From Cypionkella sp. (GTDB lineage: Bacteria > Pseudomonadota > Alphaproteobacteria > Rhodobacterales > Rhodobacteraceae), in NCBI RefSeq assembly GCF_030652235.1, contig NZ_JAUSBA010000063.1, forward strand, positions 1 through 64,000: a DNA stretch of 64,000 bases, in the 5' to 3' direction. A program made the translations under genes and the position numbers. Under the pieces are notes generated by a model, which saw only the letters and a program-made list of their open reading frames with translations, did no database searches and was not told the DNA's origin. The first letter of the stretch is position 1; each line of letters begins with the position of its first letter. This document shows positions 25,742 to 35,884 of the stretch, piece after piece.

Positions 25742-26632
25742 ATGGATGACACAGCCGTACAGGGACCAATCCTCGAAAACGCCGACATCGCGGCGCGGTT
25801 GCAGGAGTATGCCGCCTTGCTGGAACATCAGGGCGACGACGCTTTCCGCGTCCGCGCCTTTCAGGAGGCGGCCGATCATGTCGGCGCGTTGCCCGTCGCG
25901 CTGCGCGACATCTTTGCGCGCGAAGGTGTTGCGGGCCTGATCGCCCAACCAAAGATCGGACGCGGAATCGCGGCTGCCATTGCCGAGATGCTGACCCTGG
26001 GCCGCTGGTCGCAGCTTGACCGCCTGCGAGGCGACGCAGCACCCGCACAGCTGTTCATGACCCTTCCCGGCATCGGCACCATCCTTGCCAGGCGTCTGGC
26101 CGATGACGAGGATATCGAGACGCTGGAAGAGTTGGAAATCGCCCTGCAACCCGGTGGGCGTCCCATTCCCGGCATTGGTCGCCGCCGCAGGCAGTTGATC
26201 CTGTCGCAGGTCAACGAACGCCTTGGCCGCATCAGAACTGCACGGCGCGGCCTGGGGCCTGTCACGCCGCCACCGGTCAGCCTATTGCTTGACGCAGACC
26301 GGATTTATCGCGCAAAGGCCGCCGCGGGGCAGTTGCGACTGATCGCCCCAAAGCGCTTCAACCCCGAGGTGAAGGCCTGGCTACCGGTGATGCACGCCCG
26401 GCGCGACGACTGGCACCTGACGCTGATGTGGTCGAACACGGCGTGCGCGCATGAACTGGGCAAGACCCAGGATTGGCTGGTGGTGTATTTCCGCAAGGAC
26501 GGCCAGCCGGAAGGAAGCTGCACCATCGTGACCGAAACGCGCGGCCCACTGGCGGGTCAGCGCGTCGTGCGCGGCCGCGAGGCAGAATGCGAGGCTCTCT
26601 TGGTCAGTCCCACCGGACGGGCGCAGGGTTGA
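25742..26632 (+). CDS. PolX N-terminal-domain-like helix-hairpin-helix protein
   Basis: A 296-aa protein. Residues about 10-165 (NADIAARLQEYAALLEHQGDDAFRVRAF..., MTLPGIGTILARRL, IPGIGRRRRQLI) match the 8-kDa and HhH part of family X DNA polymerases (PolX). The palm with its catalytic aspartates and the C-terminal PHP exonuclease are missing. The C-terminal half (WLPVMHARRDDWHLTLMWSNTACAHELGKTQDWLVVYF) is a separate conserved domain of unknown role in similar stand-alone proteins. It may bind gapped or damaged DNA. It follows the degP-type gene by 29 bp. Confidence 0.7.
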   Translation: MDDTAVQGPILENADIAARLQEYAALLEHQGDDAFRVRAFQEAADHVGALPVALRDIFAREGVAGLIAQPKIGRGIAAAIAEMLTLGRWSQLDRLRGDAAPAQLFMTLPGIGTILARRLADDEDIETLEELEIALQPGGRPIPGIGRRRRQLILSQVNERLGRIRTARRGLGPVTPPPVSLLLDADRIYRAKAAAGQLRLIAPKRFNPEVKAWLPVMHARRDDWHLTLMWSNTACAHELGKTQDWLVVYFRKDGQPEGSCTIVTETRGPLAGQRVVRGREAECEALLVSPTGRAQG

Positions 26633-26722
26633 AGCCGAATGCTGCACAAACCCGACTTTGGCGGGGTGCCCTGTCACCGCGCCCACGTTGGTGCCCGCGA
26701 CGTGCCGCTGATGTCCGGCTTG

Positions 26723-26736
26723 TTGACGTTCATCAA
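26723..26736. promoter_or_regulatory. FNR/FixK-type box TTGAC-GTTC-ATCAA
   Basis: One mismatch from the palindromic TTGAT-N4-ATCAA site. It lies in the 287-bp gap before the CBS-domain gene, about 190 bp from its ATG. The rest of that gap shows no gene. Confidence 0.65.
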
Positions 26737-26919
26737 TGACGGCAGTGCCCGGGTGGCGCAACGTCAGCACCATACGCACATCCAAAGGATCTGAACGCTT
26801 AGCGTCGCACCGATGACCGGCCAGCGTCTGGCCTTGGTTCATGGCAGGCAGACCACCGCATCGGCCCTCGATCCGAACGGGATGAGCGGATGAAGATGCA
26901 AGCAACGAAAGGACGTCAG

Positions 26920-27339
26920 ATGGAAATCGCCAGGATCATGCATGCCCCCGCTGAATGGGTCGAGGCAAACACACCGGTCGCCGAGGTTGCGCGCCGGATG
27001 AAAGAGGGCGACATCGGCGCGCTGCCGGTGGGCCACAACGACCGCCTGATCGGCATGGTCACCGATCGCGATCTGGCACTGCGGGTGCTCGGCGAAGGGC
27101 GCGATCCAGGCAACACCACGGTCGAACAGGTCATGACGCCGGGTATCGTCTGGTGCCTGACCAGCCAAACCGTCGAGGATGCCCTTCACATGATGGAGCA
27201 AAAGAAGATCCGCCGCCTGCCGGTGATCGACGAAAGGAAGCGGCTGGTCGGGATGCTGAGCCTTGGAGACATCGCCGGCGCCATGCCACGGCAACTGCTG
27301 GGCGAGGTCGTCAACGCCGTTGCCGACCATCACCCCTGA
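26920..27339 (+). CDS. Two-CBS-domain protein
   Basis: A 139-aa protein from the ATG at 26920, preceded by AAAGGA at good spacing (an earlier ATG at 26890 is less likely). It consists of a tandem CBS (Bateman) pair: GDIGALPVGHNDRLIGMVTDRDLALRVL in CBS1 and KIRRLPVIDERKRLVGMLSLGDIA in CBS2. Such modules sense adenine nucleotides and are common in low-oxygen and universal-stress regulons. It is followed at 12 bp by the HPF-like gene. Confidence 0.88.
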   Translation: MEIARIMHAPAEWVEANTPVAEVARRMKEGDIGALPVGHNDRLIGMVTDRDLALRVLGEGRDPGNTTVEQVMTPGIVWCLTSQTVEDALHMMEQKKIRRLPVIDERKRLVGMLSLGDIAGAMPRQLLGEVVNAVADHHP

Positions 27340-27351
27340 AGCCCGGAACAA

Positions 27352-27906
27352 ATGATGCAGCGCGAACCCATTATCAGCTGGCGCAATGTCCCGCGGTCAG
27401 AGGCTGTCGAAGAAATCATCCACAAGCGTATCGAAGCGGTCGAACGGTTTTGTCCCGAGGCGGTGGGGCTGCGCATCACACTGGATGCCCCGCAAAAGCC
27501 AAGGCACGCCGCCCGGGGCTTTGATGTCCGTCTGCATCTTGACGTACCGGGCCCGGATCTTGACGTGGCGCGCATCGTGCGCCACGGCCATGCTGCGGAC
27601 GATATCATCCTGGCGGTGAATGCAACATTCACGGCACTGGAAAAGCGGATCAAGGAAACCAGCAGGATCATGGGCGGGCAAGAGGTGAAACATCACCCGG
27701 TCATCCTGCACGGCGAGATCGTCGAGCTTGAGCCGGAGTTGGGATATGGTTTCGTGCGCGCCGACGACGGACGCGAGGTCTATTTCCAGAAGGACGGTCT
27801 TGTAACCGGCGCCTGGGACGACCTTGCCTTGGGCGCGCGGCTGCGGTTCCGCGAACAGGACGGGGAAAAGGGCCCCTTCGCGGTGGATGTCGCCCCCGCC
27901 CCATAA
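27352..27906 (+). CDS. HPF/RaiA-like ribosome-binding domain fused to a cold-shock-like domain
   Basis: A 184-aa protein. The N-terminal half (ISWRNVPRSEAVEEIIHKRIEAVERF ... DIILAVNATFTALEKRIKE) has the beta-alpha-beta-beta-beta-alpha pattern of hibernation-promoting factors. The C-terminal half (ILHGEIVELEPELGYGFVRADDG, VYFQ) is a cold-shock/S1-like OB fold with RNP1-like GYGFV and RNP2-like VYFQ. Probable role: stabilising idle ribosomes or mRNA under stress. Short hairpin GCCCC-ATAA-GGGGC spans the stop codon (27898-27911) and may aid 3' end formation. Operonic with the CBS gene. Confidence 0.75.
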   Translation: MMQREPIISWRNVPRSEAVEEIIHKRIEAVERFCPEAVGLRITLDAPQKPRHAARGFDVRLHLDVPGPDLDVARIVRHGHAADDIILAVNATFTALEKRIKETSRIMGGQEVKHHPVILHGEIVELEPELGYGFVRADDGREVYFQKDGLVTGAWDDLALGARLRFREQDGEKGPFAVDVAPAP

Positions 27907-28027
27907 GGGGCGTGTGCCAGAATGGTCAGATGACCTGCGGCCACCAAAATCGCCTGATTGGCCCTGCTGGCAGATACCTTTTTGCGGATGTGCGCCGTGT
28001 GGCCAGCCAATGCAGGTTGCGCCCACT

Positions 28028-29134
28028 TTACAGCCTTAGTCCGGTCCTGGCGTCGAACAGCTTGGCGCGGTCCATCTCAACCTCGAAGCGGAAGGGTGCC
28101 CCGGGCGGCCGTGCGTCTTTTGGCCGGACTCTGGCGATCAGGTCTTGTCCGCCGATTTCGAAGACGATCATCGTGTCTGGCCCTGTCGGTTCGTCCACCA
28201 CCACTGGGCGTTCGAACAGAAACCGGTCCGGGCCGGGAAGCTGGGTACCAGCGGCAAAGATCGTCTCGGGGCGCAGGCCAAGGACGACGTCGCGCCCTTC
28301 GGACCCGGCCACGCGGCCCGCGATCCGGTCGGGCAGCGGAAAGCGGATCTGGCTTGGGCCATCATCGCAAAGGACGGCCATGCCGCCGTCGCGGACCAGC
28401 CGACCGGCCAGCATGTTCATCGGGGGCGACCCCATGAAACCTGCCACGAACAGGTCAACCGGGTCTTCGTAAACGGTTTCGGGGTCGGCCAGCTGTCGGA
28501 TATGACCTTCGTCCATCACCGCGATGCGCGAGGCCAGCGTCATCGCCTCGATCTGGTCGTGGGTCACATAGACCACGGTCTTGCCAAGGCGCTGGTGCAG
28601 CTTCTTGATCTCGGTCCGCATCTCGATACGTAGCTTGGCGTCAAGGTTCGACAGGGGTTCGTCGAACAGGAACACCTCGGGCTTGCGGACCAGCGCGCGC
28701 CCCATCGCCACCCGTTGGCGCTGGCCGCCCGACAGTTGCCCCGGCTTGCGGTCCAGCAGGTGGTCGATCTGCAAAAGCCCCGCGAATTCCTTCAGCGCTG
28801 CCGCCTGCGCCGCCTTTGGTACCCCGCGCGTTTCCATGCCGAAGGTGATATTGTCGCGCACGGTCTTGGTCGGGTAAAGCGCGTAGGACTGAAAGACCAT
28901 CGCAATGTCACGGTCACGCGGCGGCACGTCGTTGACCGTGCGCCCGCCAATCAGGATGTCACCGGCGCTAAGGGTTTCAAGCCCGGCGATCAGGTTCAAA
29001 AGCGTGGACTTGCCGCAACCAGACGGGCCGACAAGCACGACGAATTCACCCTGTTCGATGTCAAGGTCGATGCCCTTGATCACCTCGGTCGCCCCAAAGT
29101 TCTTGCGCACGCCTTTCAAGGAAATTCCCGCCAT
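28028..29134 (-). CDS. Sugar ABC transporter ATP-binding protein (MalK/UgpC type)
   Basis: A 368-aa protein with Walker [10 protein letters not shown] (about 37-45), signature LSGGQRQR (about 133), Walker [16 protein letters not shown] and switch His in YVTHD. The C-terminal TOBE-type domain is typical of carbohydrate uptake ABC1 (CUT1) ATPases. It powers uptake through the two permeases encoded just upstream. Last gene of the four-gene operon; convergent with the HPF-like gene. Confidence 0.93.
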   Translation of the reverse strand: MAGISLKGVRKNFGATEVIKGIDLDIEQGEFVVLVGPSGCGKSTLLNLIAGLETLSAGDILIGGRTVNDVPPRDRDIAMVFQSYALYPTKTVRDNITFGMETRGVPKAAQAAALKEFAGLLQIDHLLDRKPGQLSGGQRQRVAMGRALVRKPEVFLFDEPLSNLDAKLRIEMRTEIKKLHQRLGKTVVYVTHDQIEAMTLASRIAVMDEGHIRQLADPETVYEDPVDLFVAGFMGSPPMNMLAGRLVRDGGMAVLCDDGPSQIRFPLPDRIAGRVAGSEGRDVVLGLRPETIFAAGTQLPGPDRFLFERPVVVDEPTGPDTMIVFEIGGQDLIARVRPKDARPPGAPFRFEVEMDRAKLFDARTGLRL

Positions 29135-29137
29135 CTG

Positions 29138-30025
29138 TTATCCCTTCACCGCTCCGGCAGACAGGCCGCGCACGAACCACGCACCCGCCAGCACATAGAC
29201 GGCCAGCGTCGGCAGCGCTGCGATGATCGCGGCGGCCATGTCGACGTTGTATTCCTTCACCCCGGTCGACGTGTTGACGACGTTGTTCAGCGCCACGGTC
29301 ACCGGGTTGCTTTCGCCGACGGTGAAGGCGATGCCGAAGAGAAAGTCGTTCCAGATCTGGGTGAATTGCCAGATCACCGTGACCACGATGGCGGGGATCG
29401 ACATGGGCAGGACGATGCGGAAGAAGATGCCGAAGAACCCTGCTCCGTCAATCTGGGCTGCCTGCACGATGCCATCTGACACGCCGATGAAGAAGTTGCG
29501 GAAGAACAGTGTGGTAAAGGCCAACCCGTAGACGGTGTGGACGAAGACAAGCCCGGGGATCGTGCCGGCAAGCCCAAGTTCGCCAAGGGTGCGGGCCATC
29601 GGCAACAAGATCACCTGAAACGGGATGAATGCGCCGAACAGCATCAGCGCAAAGATCATATCCGCACCGCGGAACCGCCATTTGGTCAGGGCATAGCCGT
29701 TCAGCGCGCCAAGGAAGGTCGAGATCAGGACCGCCGGCACCACCATCAGCACCGAGTTCATGAAATAGGGCGCCAGGCCGTTGCAGCGCACACCGACGCA
29801 GGCCGTGCTCCACGCCTTGGCCCAAGCCTCGCCGTTGATCGCGCGGGGTGGGGCCAGCAGCGTGCCTTCGCGGATCTCGGCCAGCGACTTCAGCGAGGTT
29901 GAAACCATCACGAACAGCGGCACAAGGTAGTAGATGCAGAAGAGGCCAAGCACAGCGAACAGAAACAGCCGCTGCAGGGTTTGCCACCAGCCCTTCGGCC
30001 TGACGATGCCGGATGCCTGTTTCAT
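29138..30025 (-). CDS. Sugar ABC transporter permease (MalG type)
   Basis: A 295-aa inner-membrane protein with six predicted TM segments. The EAA loop is EAAxxDGAGxxxxFxxIxLP-like: QAAQIDGAGFFGIFFRIVLP at about 196. It overlaps the start of the preceding permease gene's 3' end by 4 bp (ATGA) and is followed at 3 bp by the ATPase gene. Its arrangement matches the glucose/mannose Gts systems. Confidence 0.9.
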   Translation of the reverse strand: MKQASGIVRPKGWWQTLQRLFLFAVLGLFCIYYLVPLFVMVSTSLKSLAEIREGTLLAPPRAINGEAWAKAWSTACVGVRCNGLAPYFMNSVLMVVPAVLISTFLGALNGYALTKWRFRGADMIFALMLFGAFIPFQVILLPMARTLGELGLAGTIPGLVFVHTVYGLAFTTLFFRNFFIGVSDGIVQAAQIDGAGFFGIFFRIVLPMSIPAIVVTVIWQFTQIWNDFLFGIAFTVGESNPVTVALNNVVNTSTGVKEYNVDMAAAIIAALPTLAVYVLAGAWFVRGLSAGAVKG

Positions 30026-30900
30026 CTGCGCCGCAGCTCGGAATAAAGATAGGGCACGATGATCGCGATCACGGTCATCAGCATCATCACGGCACTTGCG
30101 GCGGCAAGGCCTAACTCGCTGCGCTGAAACGCGAAGGCATACATGAAAGTCGCGGGCATGTCGGTGGCATAGCCGGGCCCGCCCCCGGTCAGCGCGACCA
30201 CCAGATCGAAACTTTTGATCGCAAGGTGGCTGAGGATGATCACCACCGACATCAGCACCGGCCGCAGCATCGGCAGCACGATCCGCAGGTAGATACGCAA
30301 GGGCCCGGCGCCATCAATCGCGGCGGCCTTCAGCAGTTCATCATCGACCGACCGCAGACCCGCCAGAAACAGCGCCATCGCGTAGCCCGAGGATTGCCAG
30401 ACCCCGGCAACCACCACGGTGTAGATCGCGAAATCTGGGTTCACGAGCCAGTCGAAGCGGAAACCCTCAAACCCGGCCTGCTGCATCACATGTTCCAACC
30501 CGAGGCCGGGGTTCAGCATCCACTTCCACACCGTTCCCGTCACCACGAACGACAATGCCATAGGGTAGAGGTAGATCGTGCGGATCACGCCCTCGATGCG
30601 GATGCGCTGGTCCAGAAGGATGGCAAGAAGCGTCCCGATGACCAGGCACAGGACGACGAACAGCGCCCAGAAGATCACCAGATTGGACAGGGCCACATGC
30701 CAGCGCGGGGTGCTCCACAGCCGTTCGTACTGCAGAAGTCCGGCGAAGTCGTAGGTCGGCAAAACTCGCGATTTCGTGAACGAGATCCACACCGTCCAGA
30801 GGATGAAACCATATACGAAGACAAGGCTTGCCGCGAAAAGCGGCGAAACCACAATCAGCGGCAACCGCCGTTCAAGCGCGCGCCCCAACTTGCTGCCCAT
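30022..30900 (-). CDS. Sugar ABC transporter permease (MalF type)
   Basis: A 292-aa protein from the ATG at 30898-30900, which has AAGGA at good distance; upstream in-frame ATG 30918 and GTG 30969 are weaker. Multiple TM segments are present, and the EAA motif is KAAAIDGAGPLRIYLRIVLP near residue 200. It partners the MalG-type permease to form the channel. It lies 65 bp downstream of the binding-protein gene. Confidence 0.88.
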   Translation of the reverse strand: MGSKLGRALERRLPLIVVSPLFAASLVFVYGFILWTVWISFTKSRVLPTYDFAGLLQYERLWSTPRWHVALSNLVIFWALFVVLCLVIGTLLAILLDQRIRIEGVIRTIYLYPMALSFVVTGTVWKWMLNPGLGLEHVMQQAGFEGFRFDWLVNPDFAIYTVVVAGVWQSSGYAMALFLAGLRSVDDELLKAAAIDGAGPLRIYLRIVLPMLRPVLMSVVIILSHLAIKSFDLVVALTGGGPGYATDMPATFMYAFAFQRSELGLAAASAVMMLMTVIAIIVPYLYSELRRR

Positions 30901-30965
30901 GCTGACATTCCTTGCCATCCGGTGGCATCCCCGGGGCCGCTGAACGGCCCCGGAGTCTTGCCTTG

Positions 30966-32219
30966 TCACATCGCGCGCGCAACCGCGTCAGCCAGTGCAG
31001 TCGTGGCATCCTTCGACGACATGTCCGAGTTGAAGAACTTGGTCACCACATCCAGAATCTCGCCCCGGACCGACCGCGGGATGGCCATTTCATGCGCCAT
31101 CGATGGCACCAGCGCGCCAGCCTCGGTGGCCTTCAAGAGATCCTCATGCGACCGCTTGGCGCAATCGTCGAAGTCGTCCAGTGCGACGTCCGTCCGTGCG
31201 GGGATTGACCCCTTGGCAAGGTTGAAGGTCTTCTGGAACACAGGAGACATGATCAGGCTGGCCAACACCTGCTGACCTTTCAGGTTCTCGTCGCCCGCAA
31301 CCTTGAAGAAGGTGAAGCTGTCCGAGTTCAGGACGAACCCATCGCCCGGGGTGGGGATGCAGTAGAAGTCCTTTCCCGGCACCAGACTGGCGGCAAGAAA
31401 CTCACCCTTGGCCCAGTCGCCCATGATCTGGAAGCCCGCCTCGCCACGGATCACCATGGCGGTGGCAAGGTTCCAGTCGCGCCCGGAAAAGCCGTCATCC
31501 ACAAAGCCGCGCAGGGTGCGAAGCTGGTCGAAGGCAGCCACCATCGTGTCCGAGGTCAAGGCCGCAGGGTCAAGTTCCACCAGCGCCTTGCGGTAGAAGT
31601 CGGGGCCGCCGACCCCAAGGACCACATCCTCGAAAACGGTGGCGTCCTGCCAGGGCTGGCCGCCGTGGGCCAAGGCCACCAGACCCGCCGCTTCCAGCTT
31701 TTCGGCGGCGGCGTTGAACTCTTCCCACGTCGTCGGCATCTCGGTGATGCCAGCCTTTTCCAGCGCCACCGGGCTGGCCCAGATCCAGTCCACCCGATGG
31801 ATGTTCACGGGTGCTGCAACGTACTTGCCGTCGTATTTCATGATCTCGGCCAGAACCGGCGGCAGCACGCTGTCCCAGTTTTCGGCCGTCGCCACGGCTT
31901 GCACATCGTTCAACGCACCCTCGCCGGCCCATTCCTGGATGCCGGGGCCCTTCAGCTGCACTGCCGTCGGCGGGTTGCCGGCAACCACGCGCGCCCGCAG
32001 GGCCGTCATCGCAGCGTCGCCGCCGCCCCCCGCAATCGGTGAATCGATCCAGATGCCGCCCTGCGCCTCAAACGCGCTCTTCAATTCTCCCACCGCCTTG
32101 GCTTCGCCGCCCGAAGTCCACCAGTGCAGCACTTCAACCGTGCCTTCGGCCCAGGCACCACTTGCAAATACACTGCCCAGCAACGCCGCAACCGCAGTCA
32201 GTTTTCGAAATCCGAACAT
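30966..32219 (-). CDS. Glucose/mannose-type sugar-binding protein (GtsA-like)
   Basis: A 417-aa protein from ATG 32217-32219 with an AAGGGGAAA ribosome site. The signal peptide MFGFRKLTAVAALLGSVFA is followed by mature EGTVEVLHWWTSGGEAKAVG, then GGAGD-like GGGGDAAMTALRARVVAGNPPTAVQLKGPGIQEW. Both segments closely follow GtsA-type periplasmic glucose-binding proteins of ABC family CUT1. Heads the transporter operon. An FNR-type box lies about 140 bp upstream. Confidence 0.85.
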   Translation of the reverse strand: MFGFRKLTAVAALLGSVFASGAWAEGTVEVLHWWTSGGEAKAVGELKSAFEAQGGIWIDSPIAGGGGDAAMTALRARVVAGNPPTAVQLKGPGIQEWAGEGALNDVQAVATAENWDSVLPPVLAEIMKYDGKYVAAPVNIHRVDWIWASPVALEKAGITEMPTTWEEFNAAAEKLEAAGLVALAHGGQPWQDATVFEDVVLGVGGPDFYRKALVELDPAALTSDTMVAAFDQLRTLRGFVDDGFSGRDWNLATAMVIRGEAGFQIMGDWAKGEFLAASLVPGKDFYCIPTPGDGFVLNSDSFTFFKVAGDENLKGQQVLASLIMSPVFQKTFNLAKGSIPARTDVALDDFDDCAKRSHEDLLKATEAGALVPSMAHEMAIPRSVRGEILDVVTKFFNSDMSSKDATTALADAVARAM

Positions 32220-32358
32220 CGCTTTCCCCTTTCTGAAACAGGCCCAAGCACCACTGGCTTGTCGTGCGAGGCCATCATCAACTGGAACCACGGCAAGTCC
32301 CGTGCCCCTGAAGTCTGGCCATCCGCCAACAGGATCGGACGCCGGGCCAGTGGGCGCA

Positions 32359-32372
32359 TTGATGACCGTCAA
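32359..32372. promoter_or_regulatory. FNR/FixK-type box TTGAT-GACC-GTCAA
   Basis: Matches the TTGAY-N4-RTCAA pattern shared across this block. Upstream of the sugar transporter operon (start at 32219), in an otherwise gene-free gap of about 365 bp (32220-32584) between that operon and the end of ftsH. Confidence 0.65.
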
Positions 32373-32584
32373 CGCCCCCTGGGGATACGCCAACGGTCGA
32401 CCGGGGGAGGATCCACAGATAATGGATTCAAAACAGACGCCACACCCTGAACCACGCGCATCGCGCAATCAGACAGCACAGGTCAGCCGCGTCGCCGGTG
32501 GCCGTCTAAGGTTGCTCGTCCACAGTTGAATTCATGCGATGGTCGCCACATGCGGCCCGGGATGTGGCCAAGTGCGCTTGCGTT

Positions 32585-34402
32585 TCAAGCGGCGCGCGCC
32601 TTCTGCGGCTCAAGAGGTGGGAAATCAGCCGGCGTGATCGTCTCGCGGTCCATCAGAAGCCGGGCCCCGGCCTCAAGGTCGGCGTGGGCTGCCGTCAACA
32701 GGGCAATCGCCCGCTGATAGGCAGCGTCCAGCAACCCGCGCACCGCGAGATCGACTTCCCGGGCTGTCGCCTCGGAGTGGTCGCGCGGGGTGAAACTGAC
32801 CCGGTCCTCGCCCAGAAACCCGCCGCGGTCGGGTTCCAGAACCGTCTGCCCCAGCACCTCGTGCATACCGAATCGGGTGACGATCTGTTTGGCGATGTCG
32901 GTGGCGCGCACCAGATCATCAGCGGCCCCGGTGGACATTTCGTCAAAGCGGATCTGCTCTGCCGCGCGGCCCGCCAGCAACATCACCATGCGGTTTTCCA
33001 GCTCTGACCGGGTGATCAGAAAACGATCCTCGGTCGGTCTTGTTATGGTATAGCCCAGCGCCCCGATGGTGCGCGGGATGATCGAAACCTTGCGCACCGG
33101 ATCGGCTCCCGGCAGTTGCGCTGCGGCAAGTGCGTGGCCCATCTCGTGCCATGCGACGGTTTCACGCTCGCGCGCGTTCAGCAGCCGCCCCTTGCGTTCC
33201 ATCCCCGCAACCACCCGTTCAAGGGCAGAGGTGACGTCGGCAATGGTGACGGCTTCGCCCTCTCGCCGGGTGGCATGGATCGCGGCCTCATTCACCAGAT
33301 TGGCCAGTTCCGCCCCGGTGAAACCCGGGGTCATGCCCGCCACCTCATCGATATCAAGACCAGGGCCTACCTTCACCTTGCGCAGATGCAGGCGCAGGAT
33401 GGCGGCGCGGCCGGCCTTGTCGGGGCGGTCCACAACGACCTGCCGGTCAAAGCGACCGGCCCGCATCAAGGCGGGGTCAAGGATCTCGGGCCGGTTGGTC
33501 GCGGCCAGAAGAACGATCCCTTCACGCGGATCAAAGCCATCCAGTTCCGACAGAAGCTGGTTCAGTGTCTGCTCTTTCTCGTCATGCCCGCCACCAAGGC
33601 CACCGATACCGCGCCGACGCCCAAGGGCATCCAGCTCATCAATGAAGATGATGCAGGGTGCAGCCTTTCGCGCCTGATCGAAAAGGTCGCGCACCCGCGC
33701 GGCACCGACGCCCACGAACATCTCAACGAATTCGCTGCCCGAGATCGAGAAGAACGGCACCCTAGCCTCGCCCGCGACCGCACGGGCGAACAGCGTCTTG
33801 CCGGTGCCAGGCGGGCCGGTCAACAGGATGCCCTTGGGGATATGCGCGCCCAGGCGGCCGAACTTCTTCGGTTCCTTCAGGAAATCGACGATCTCTTTCA
33901 GCTCGGCCTTGGCCTCGTCGACCCCTGCCACATCGTCGAAGGTGACACCGGTATTGCGTTCGACATAGACCTTGGCACGGGATTTGCCGACGCTCATCAT
34001 CCCGCCCATCCCCTGCTTTTCGATCGCCCCGCGCAAAAAGAAACTCCACAGCGCGAAGATCAGCAGCATTGGCACAAGCCAGGACAACAGCATCGACAGG
34101 AAGGTGTTCTGCACCGTCCCGTCAAATTCCACCTTTGACTGTTCCAGCCGCTCGGTCAGTTCGGGGGGAACGATATTGGTGATGAAATGCGTGTGGCCGT
34201 TGATCGGATCAAGATAGCGCCCTTCGATCTGTTCAGCCCGAACGGTGACCTCGGCAACGCGGTCGGCTTCCAGATACTCCAGGAAGGTGCTGTAGGGGAT
34301 ACGTTCGGTGACAGTGGCCTGCGACAGCCAGGTCTGCACCAGGAGAAGGCCCATGAAGGCCGCCACGAAATACCACAGGTGGAGTTGCTGGTTGCGGTCC
34401 AT
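32585..34402 (-). CDS. ftsH: FtsH-family membrane AAA+ zinc metalloprotease
   Basis: A 605-aa protein from ATG 34400-34402. TM1 is about residues 9-25 and TM2 about 102-124. The AAA+ module has Walker A GPPGTGKT (196-203), Walker B IIFIDE (251-256) and the second region of homology [12 protein letters not shown]...GRFDR. The protease site is HEMGH (H419, E420, H423). It degrades damaged membrane and soluble regulatory proteins. Sequence features and location at the end of an acs-dehydrogenase-ACP operon suggest a second, stress-specific FtsH rather than the housekeeping copy. The ACP gene ends 22 bp upstream. Confidence 0.93.
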   Translation of the reverse strand: MDRNQQLHLWYFVAAFMGLLLVQTWLSQATVTERIPYSTFLEYLEADRVAEVTVRAEQIEGRYLDPINGHTHFITNIVPPELTERLEQSKVEFDGTVQNTFLSMLLSWLVPMLLIFALWSFFLRGAIEKQGMGGMMSVGKSRAKVYVERNTGVTFDDVAGVDEAKAELKEIVDFLKEPKKFGRLGAHIPKGILLTGPPGTGKTLFARAVAGEARVPFFSISGSEFVEMFVGVGAARVRDLFDQARKAAPCIIFIDELDALGRRRGIGGLGGGHDEKEQTLNQLLSELDGFDPREGIVLLAATNRPEILDPALMRAGRFDRQVVVDRPDKAGRAAILRLHLRKVKVGPGLDIDEVAGMTPGFTGAELANLVNEAAIHATRREGEAVTIADVTSALERVVAGMERKGRLLNARERETVAWHEMGHALAAAQLPGADPVRKVSIIPRTIGALGYTITRPTEDRFLITRSELENRMVMLLAGRAAEQIRFDEMSTGAADDLVRATDIAKQIVTRFGMHEVLGQTVLEPDRGGFLGEDRVSFTPRDHSEATAREVDLAVRGLLDAAYQRAIALLTAAHADLEAGARLLMDRETITPADFPPLEPQKARAA

Positions 34403-34424
34403 GGGCGTTTTCTTCCTGTGGCGA

Positions 34425-34673
34425 TCAGAGCGCAAGCATTTCGGCCAGATAGGCCACGGCCTTTGCGGGGGTGGCCAGCCTTGGATAATCCGCCTCGGGG
34501 ATCGGCAGGCCGAATCTTTCGTGCAATGCACTGACAAGGTTCAGAAAGTCGATGGAGTCCAACCCTAGGTCATCGCGCAAGCGATCATCGTCCCCGATGC
34601 TTTCTGCGTCAAGATCAGGAGCGATGGTGGTCAGCTCGTCAAGGAAGGCTGCGCGAAGATCGGACGGGGTCAT
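34425..34673 (-). CDS. Acyl carrier protein
   Basis: An 82-aa acidic four-helix protein with the phosphopantetheine attachment motif GLDSIDF (Ser40). The ATG overlaps the TGA of the E2 gene (ATGA). Its place between a 2-oxoacid dehydrogenase E2 gene and ftsH is unusual for an ACP. The acyl group it carries is unknown; a link to acyl transfer from the dehydrogenase or lipoate synthesis is only a guess. Confidence 0.9.
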   Translation of the reverse strand: MTPSDLRAAFLDELTTIAPDLDAESIGDDDRLRDDLGLDSIDFLNLVSALHERFGLPIPEADYPRLATPAKAVAYLAEMLAL

Positions 34674-35884
34674 TGGCTCTCGGGCTCCTGCAAAAAGCGG
34701 TCGATCTCGGCCAGAAACTGCGCGCCGCGGCGGCCGTCGCTTATCCGGTGGTCAGCCGCAAGGCTGACCGTTACAGCAAGACGGGGCTGGACCGCGCCCT
34801 TGAAAACCACCGGTTTCAGGCGCGGGGCGCCAAAGCCCACCAGCGCCACCTGCGGCGGGTAGATCACGCCAACCAAGGCATCCACCCCGGTCTCGCCCAA
34901 GGATGAGACGGTGATCGTGCCTTGGGTAATCTCGCTGTTGCGCAGACGACCGGTGCGGGTACGGGCGACCATGTCGCGCATGGCGGTCATGATCGCATCA
35001 AGGTCCATGTCCTGGGTATTAAGGATCGCGGGGGCGATAAGCCCGCCGCCCCGCAGCGCAACAGCCAGCCCGCAGTGGATGGCGGCCGAGGGGGCATAGG
35101 GCTCGGCCTCGAAGCGACCGTTCAACTCTGGCACCTTGGCAAGCGCCCTGACTGTGGCACGGACCAGCAGCGCGCCCATCAGCCGCCGCTGGTCGGGAAC
35201 GCGGTCCGCGTTATGGGCCGTCAGCCAGTCCTGTGCGGATTGCAGGTCAATCTCATGGCAAAGGTAGTAATGCGGGATCTCGCGTTTCGAGCGAGTCATG
35301 GCGGTTGCGATAGCCCGCCGCATCTCGACCATGTCGAGGCCGGGCTTGCCCTTCGGGCGGCTGTCCATTCCCGACGCAGTGGGCGCTGGCCGGGCTATGG
35401 CTGCACGTTCGACGTCGGCCAACAGAACCGCACCGCCCGGCCCTGATCCGTGAACGGCGCCAAGTTTCAGCCCCAATTCTGCCGCACGGGCGCGCGCCGC
35501 GGGCGAGGCAAGCAGGGGTGCGCCGCCAACCGGCAATGCTGCGGCAACCGGTTCGGCGACGGGTTTCCCTGCCACTTCAGCCACGGGCGGCCCGGCAGCT
35601 TTGGGGGCATCTGGCCGGGGCGGGGCGGCGGTCGGGGGAACGCCTTCATCGGCTTCGCCAAGCCGCGCCAGCGGTGCGCCCACCGGCAGGGTCTCACCCG
35701 GCGCGGCCAGCAGGGCAGCGATCACGCCCGCCTCGAAGACCTCGATCTCGATGGCACCCTTCTGGGTCTCGACCACCGCGACGATGTCGCCCTTCGCCAC
35801 CCGGTCGCCCGGTTTGACCAGCCATTCGATCAGCTTGCCTTCCTCCATGTCGGCACCGAGGGAGGGCATGGTGAAGATGCTCAT
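34670..35884 (-). CDS. Dihydrolipoamide acyltransferase (E2) of a 2-oxoacid dehydrogenase
   Basis: A 404-aa protein from ATG 35882-35884. The N-terminal lipoyl domain has the lipoylated lysine in [11 protein letters not shown] (K42). An Ala/Pro-rich linker follows, then an E3-binding domain ([28 protein letters not shown], about 155-180) and a catalytic domain ending in [15 protein letters not shown], in which H and D are the active-site residues. It transfers the acyl group to CoA. Overlaps E1 by 4 bp upstream and ACP by 4 bp downstream. No E3 (dihydrolipoamide dehydrogenase) gene is present here, so E3 must be shared. Confidence 0.92.
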   Translation of the reverse strand: MSIFTMPSLGADMEEGKLIEWLVKPGDRVAKGDIVAVVETQKGAIEIEVFEAGVIAALLAAPGETLPVGAPLARLGEADEGVPPTAAPPRPDAPKAAGPPVAEVAGKPVAEPVAAALPVGGAPLLASPAARARAAELGLKLGAVHGSGPGGAVLLADVERAAIARPAPTASGMDSRPKGKPGLDMVEMRRAIATAMTRSKREIPHYYLCHEIDLQSAQDWLTAHNADRVPDQRRLMGALLVRATVRALAKVPELNGRFEAEPYAPSAAIHCGLAVALRGGGLIAPAILNTQDMDLDAIMTAMRDMVARTRTGRLRNSEITQGTITVSSLGETGVDALVGVIYPPQVALVGFGAPRLKPVVFKGAVQPRLAVTVSLAADHRISDGRRGAQFLAEIDRFLQEPESQ

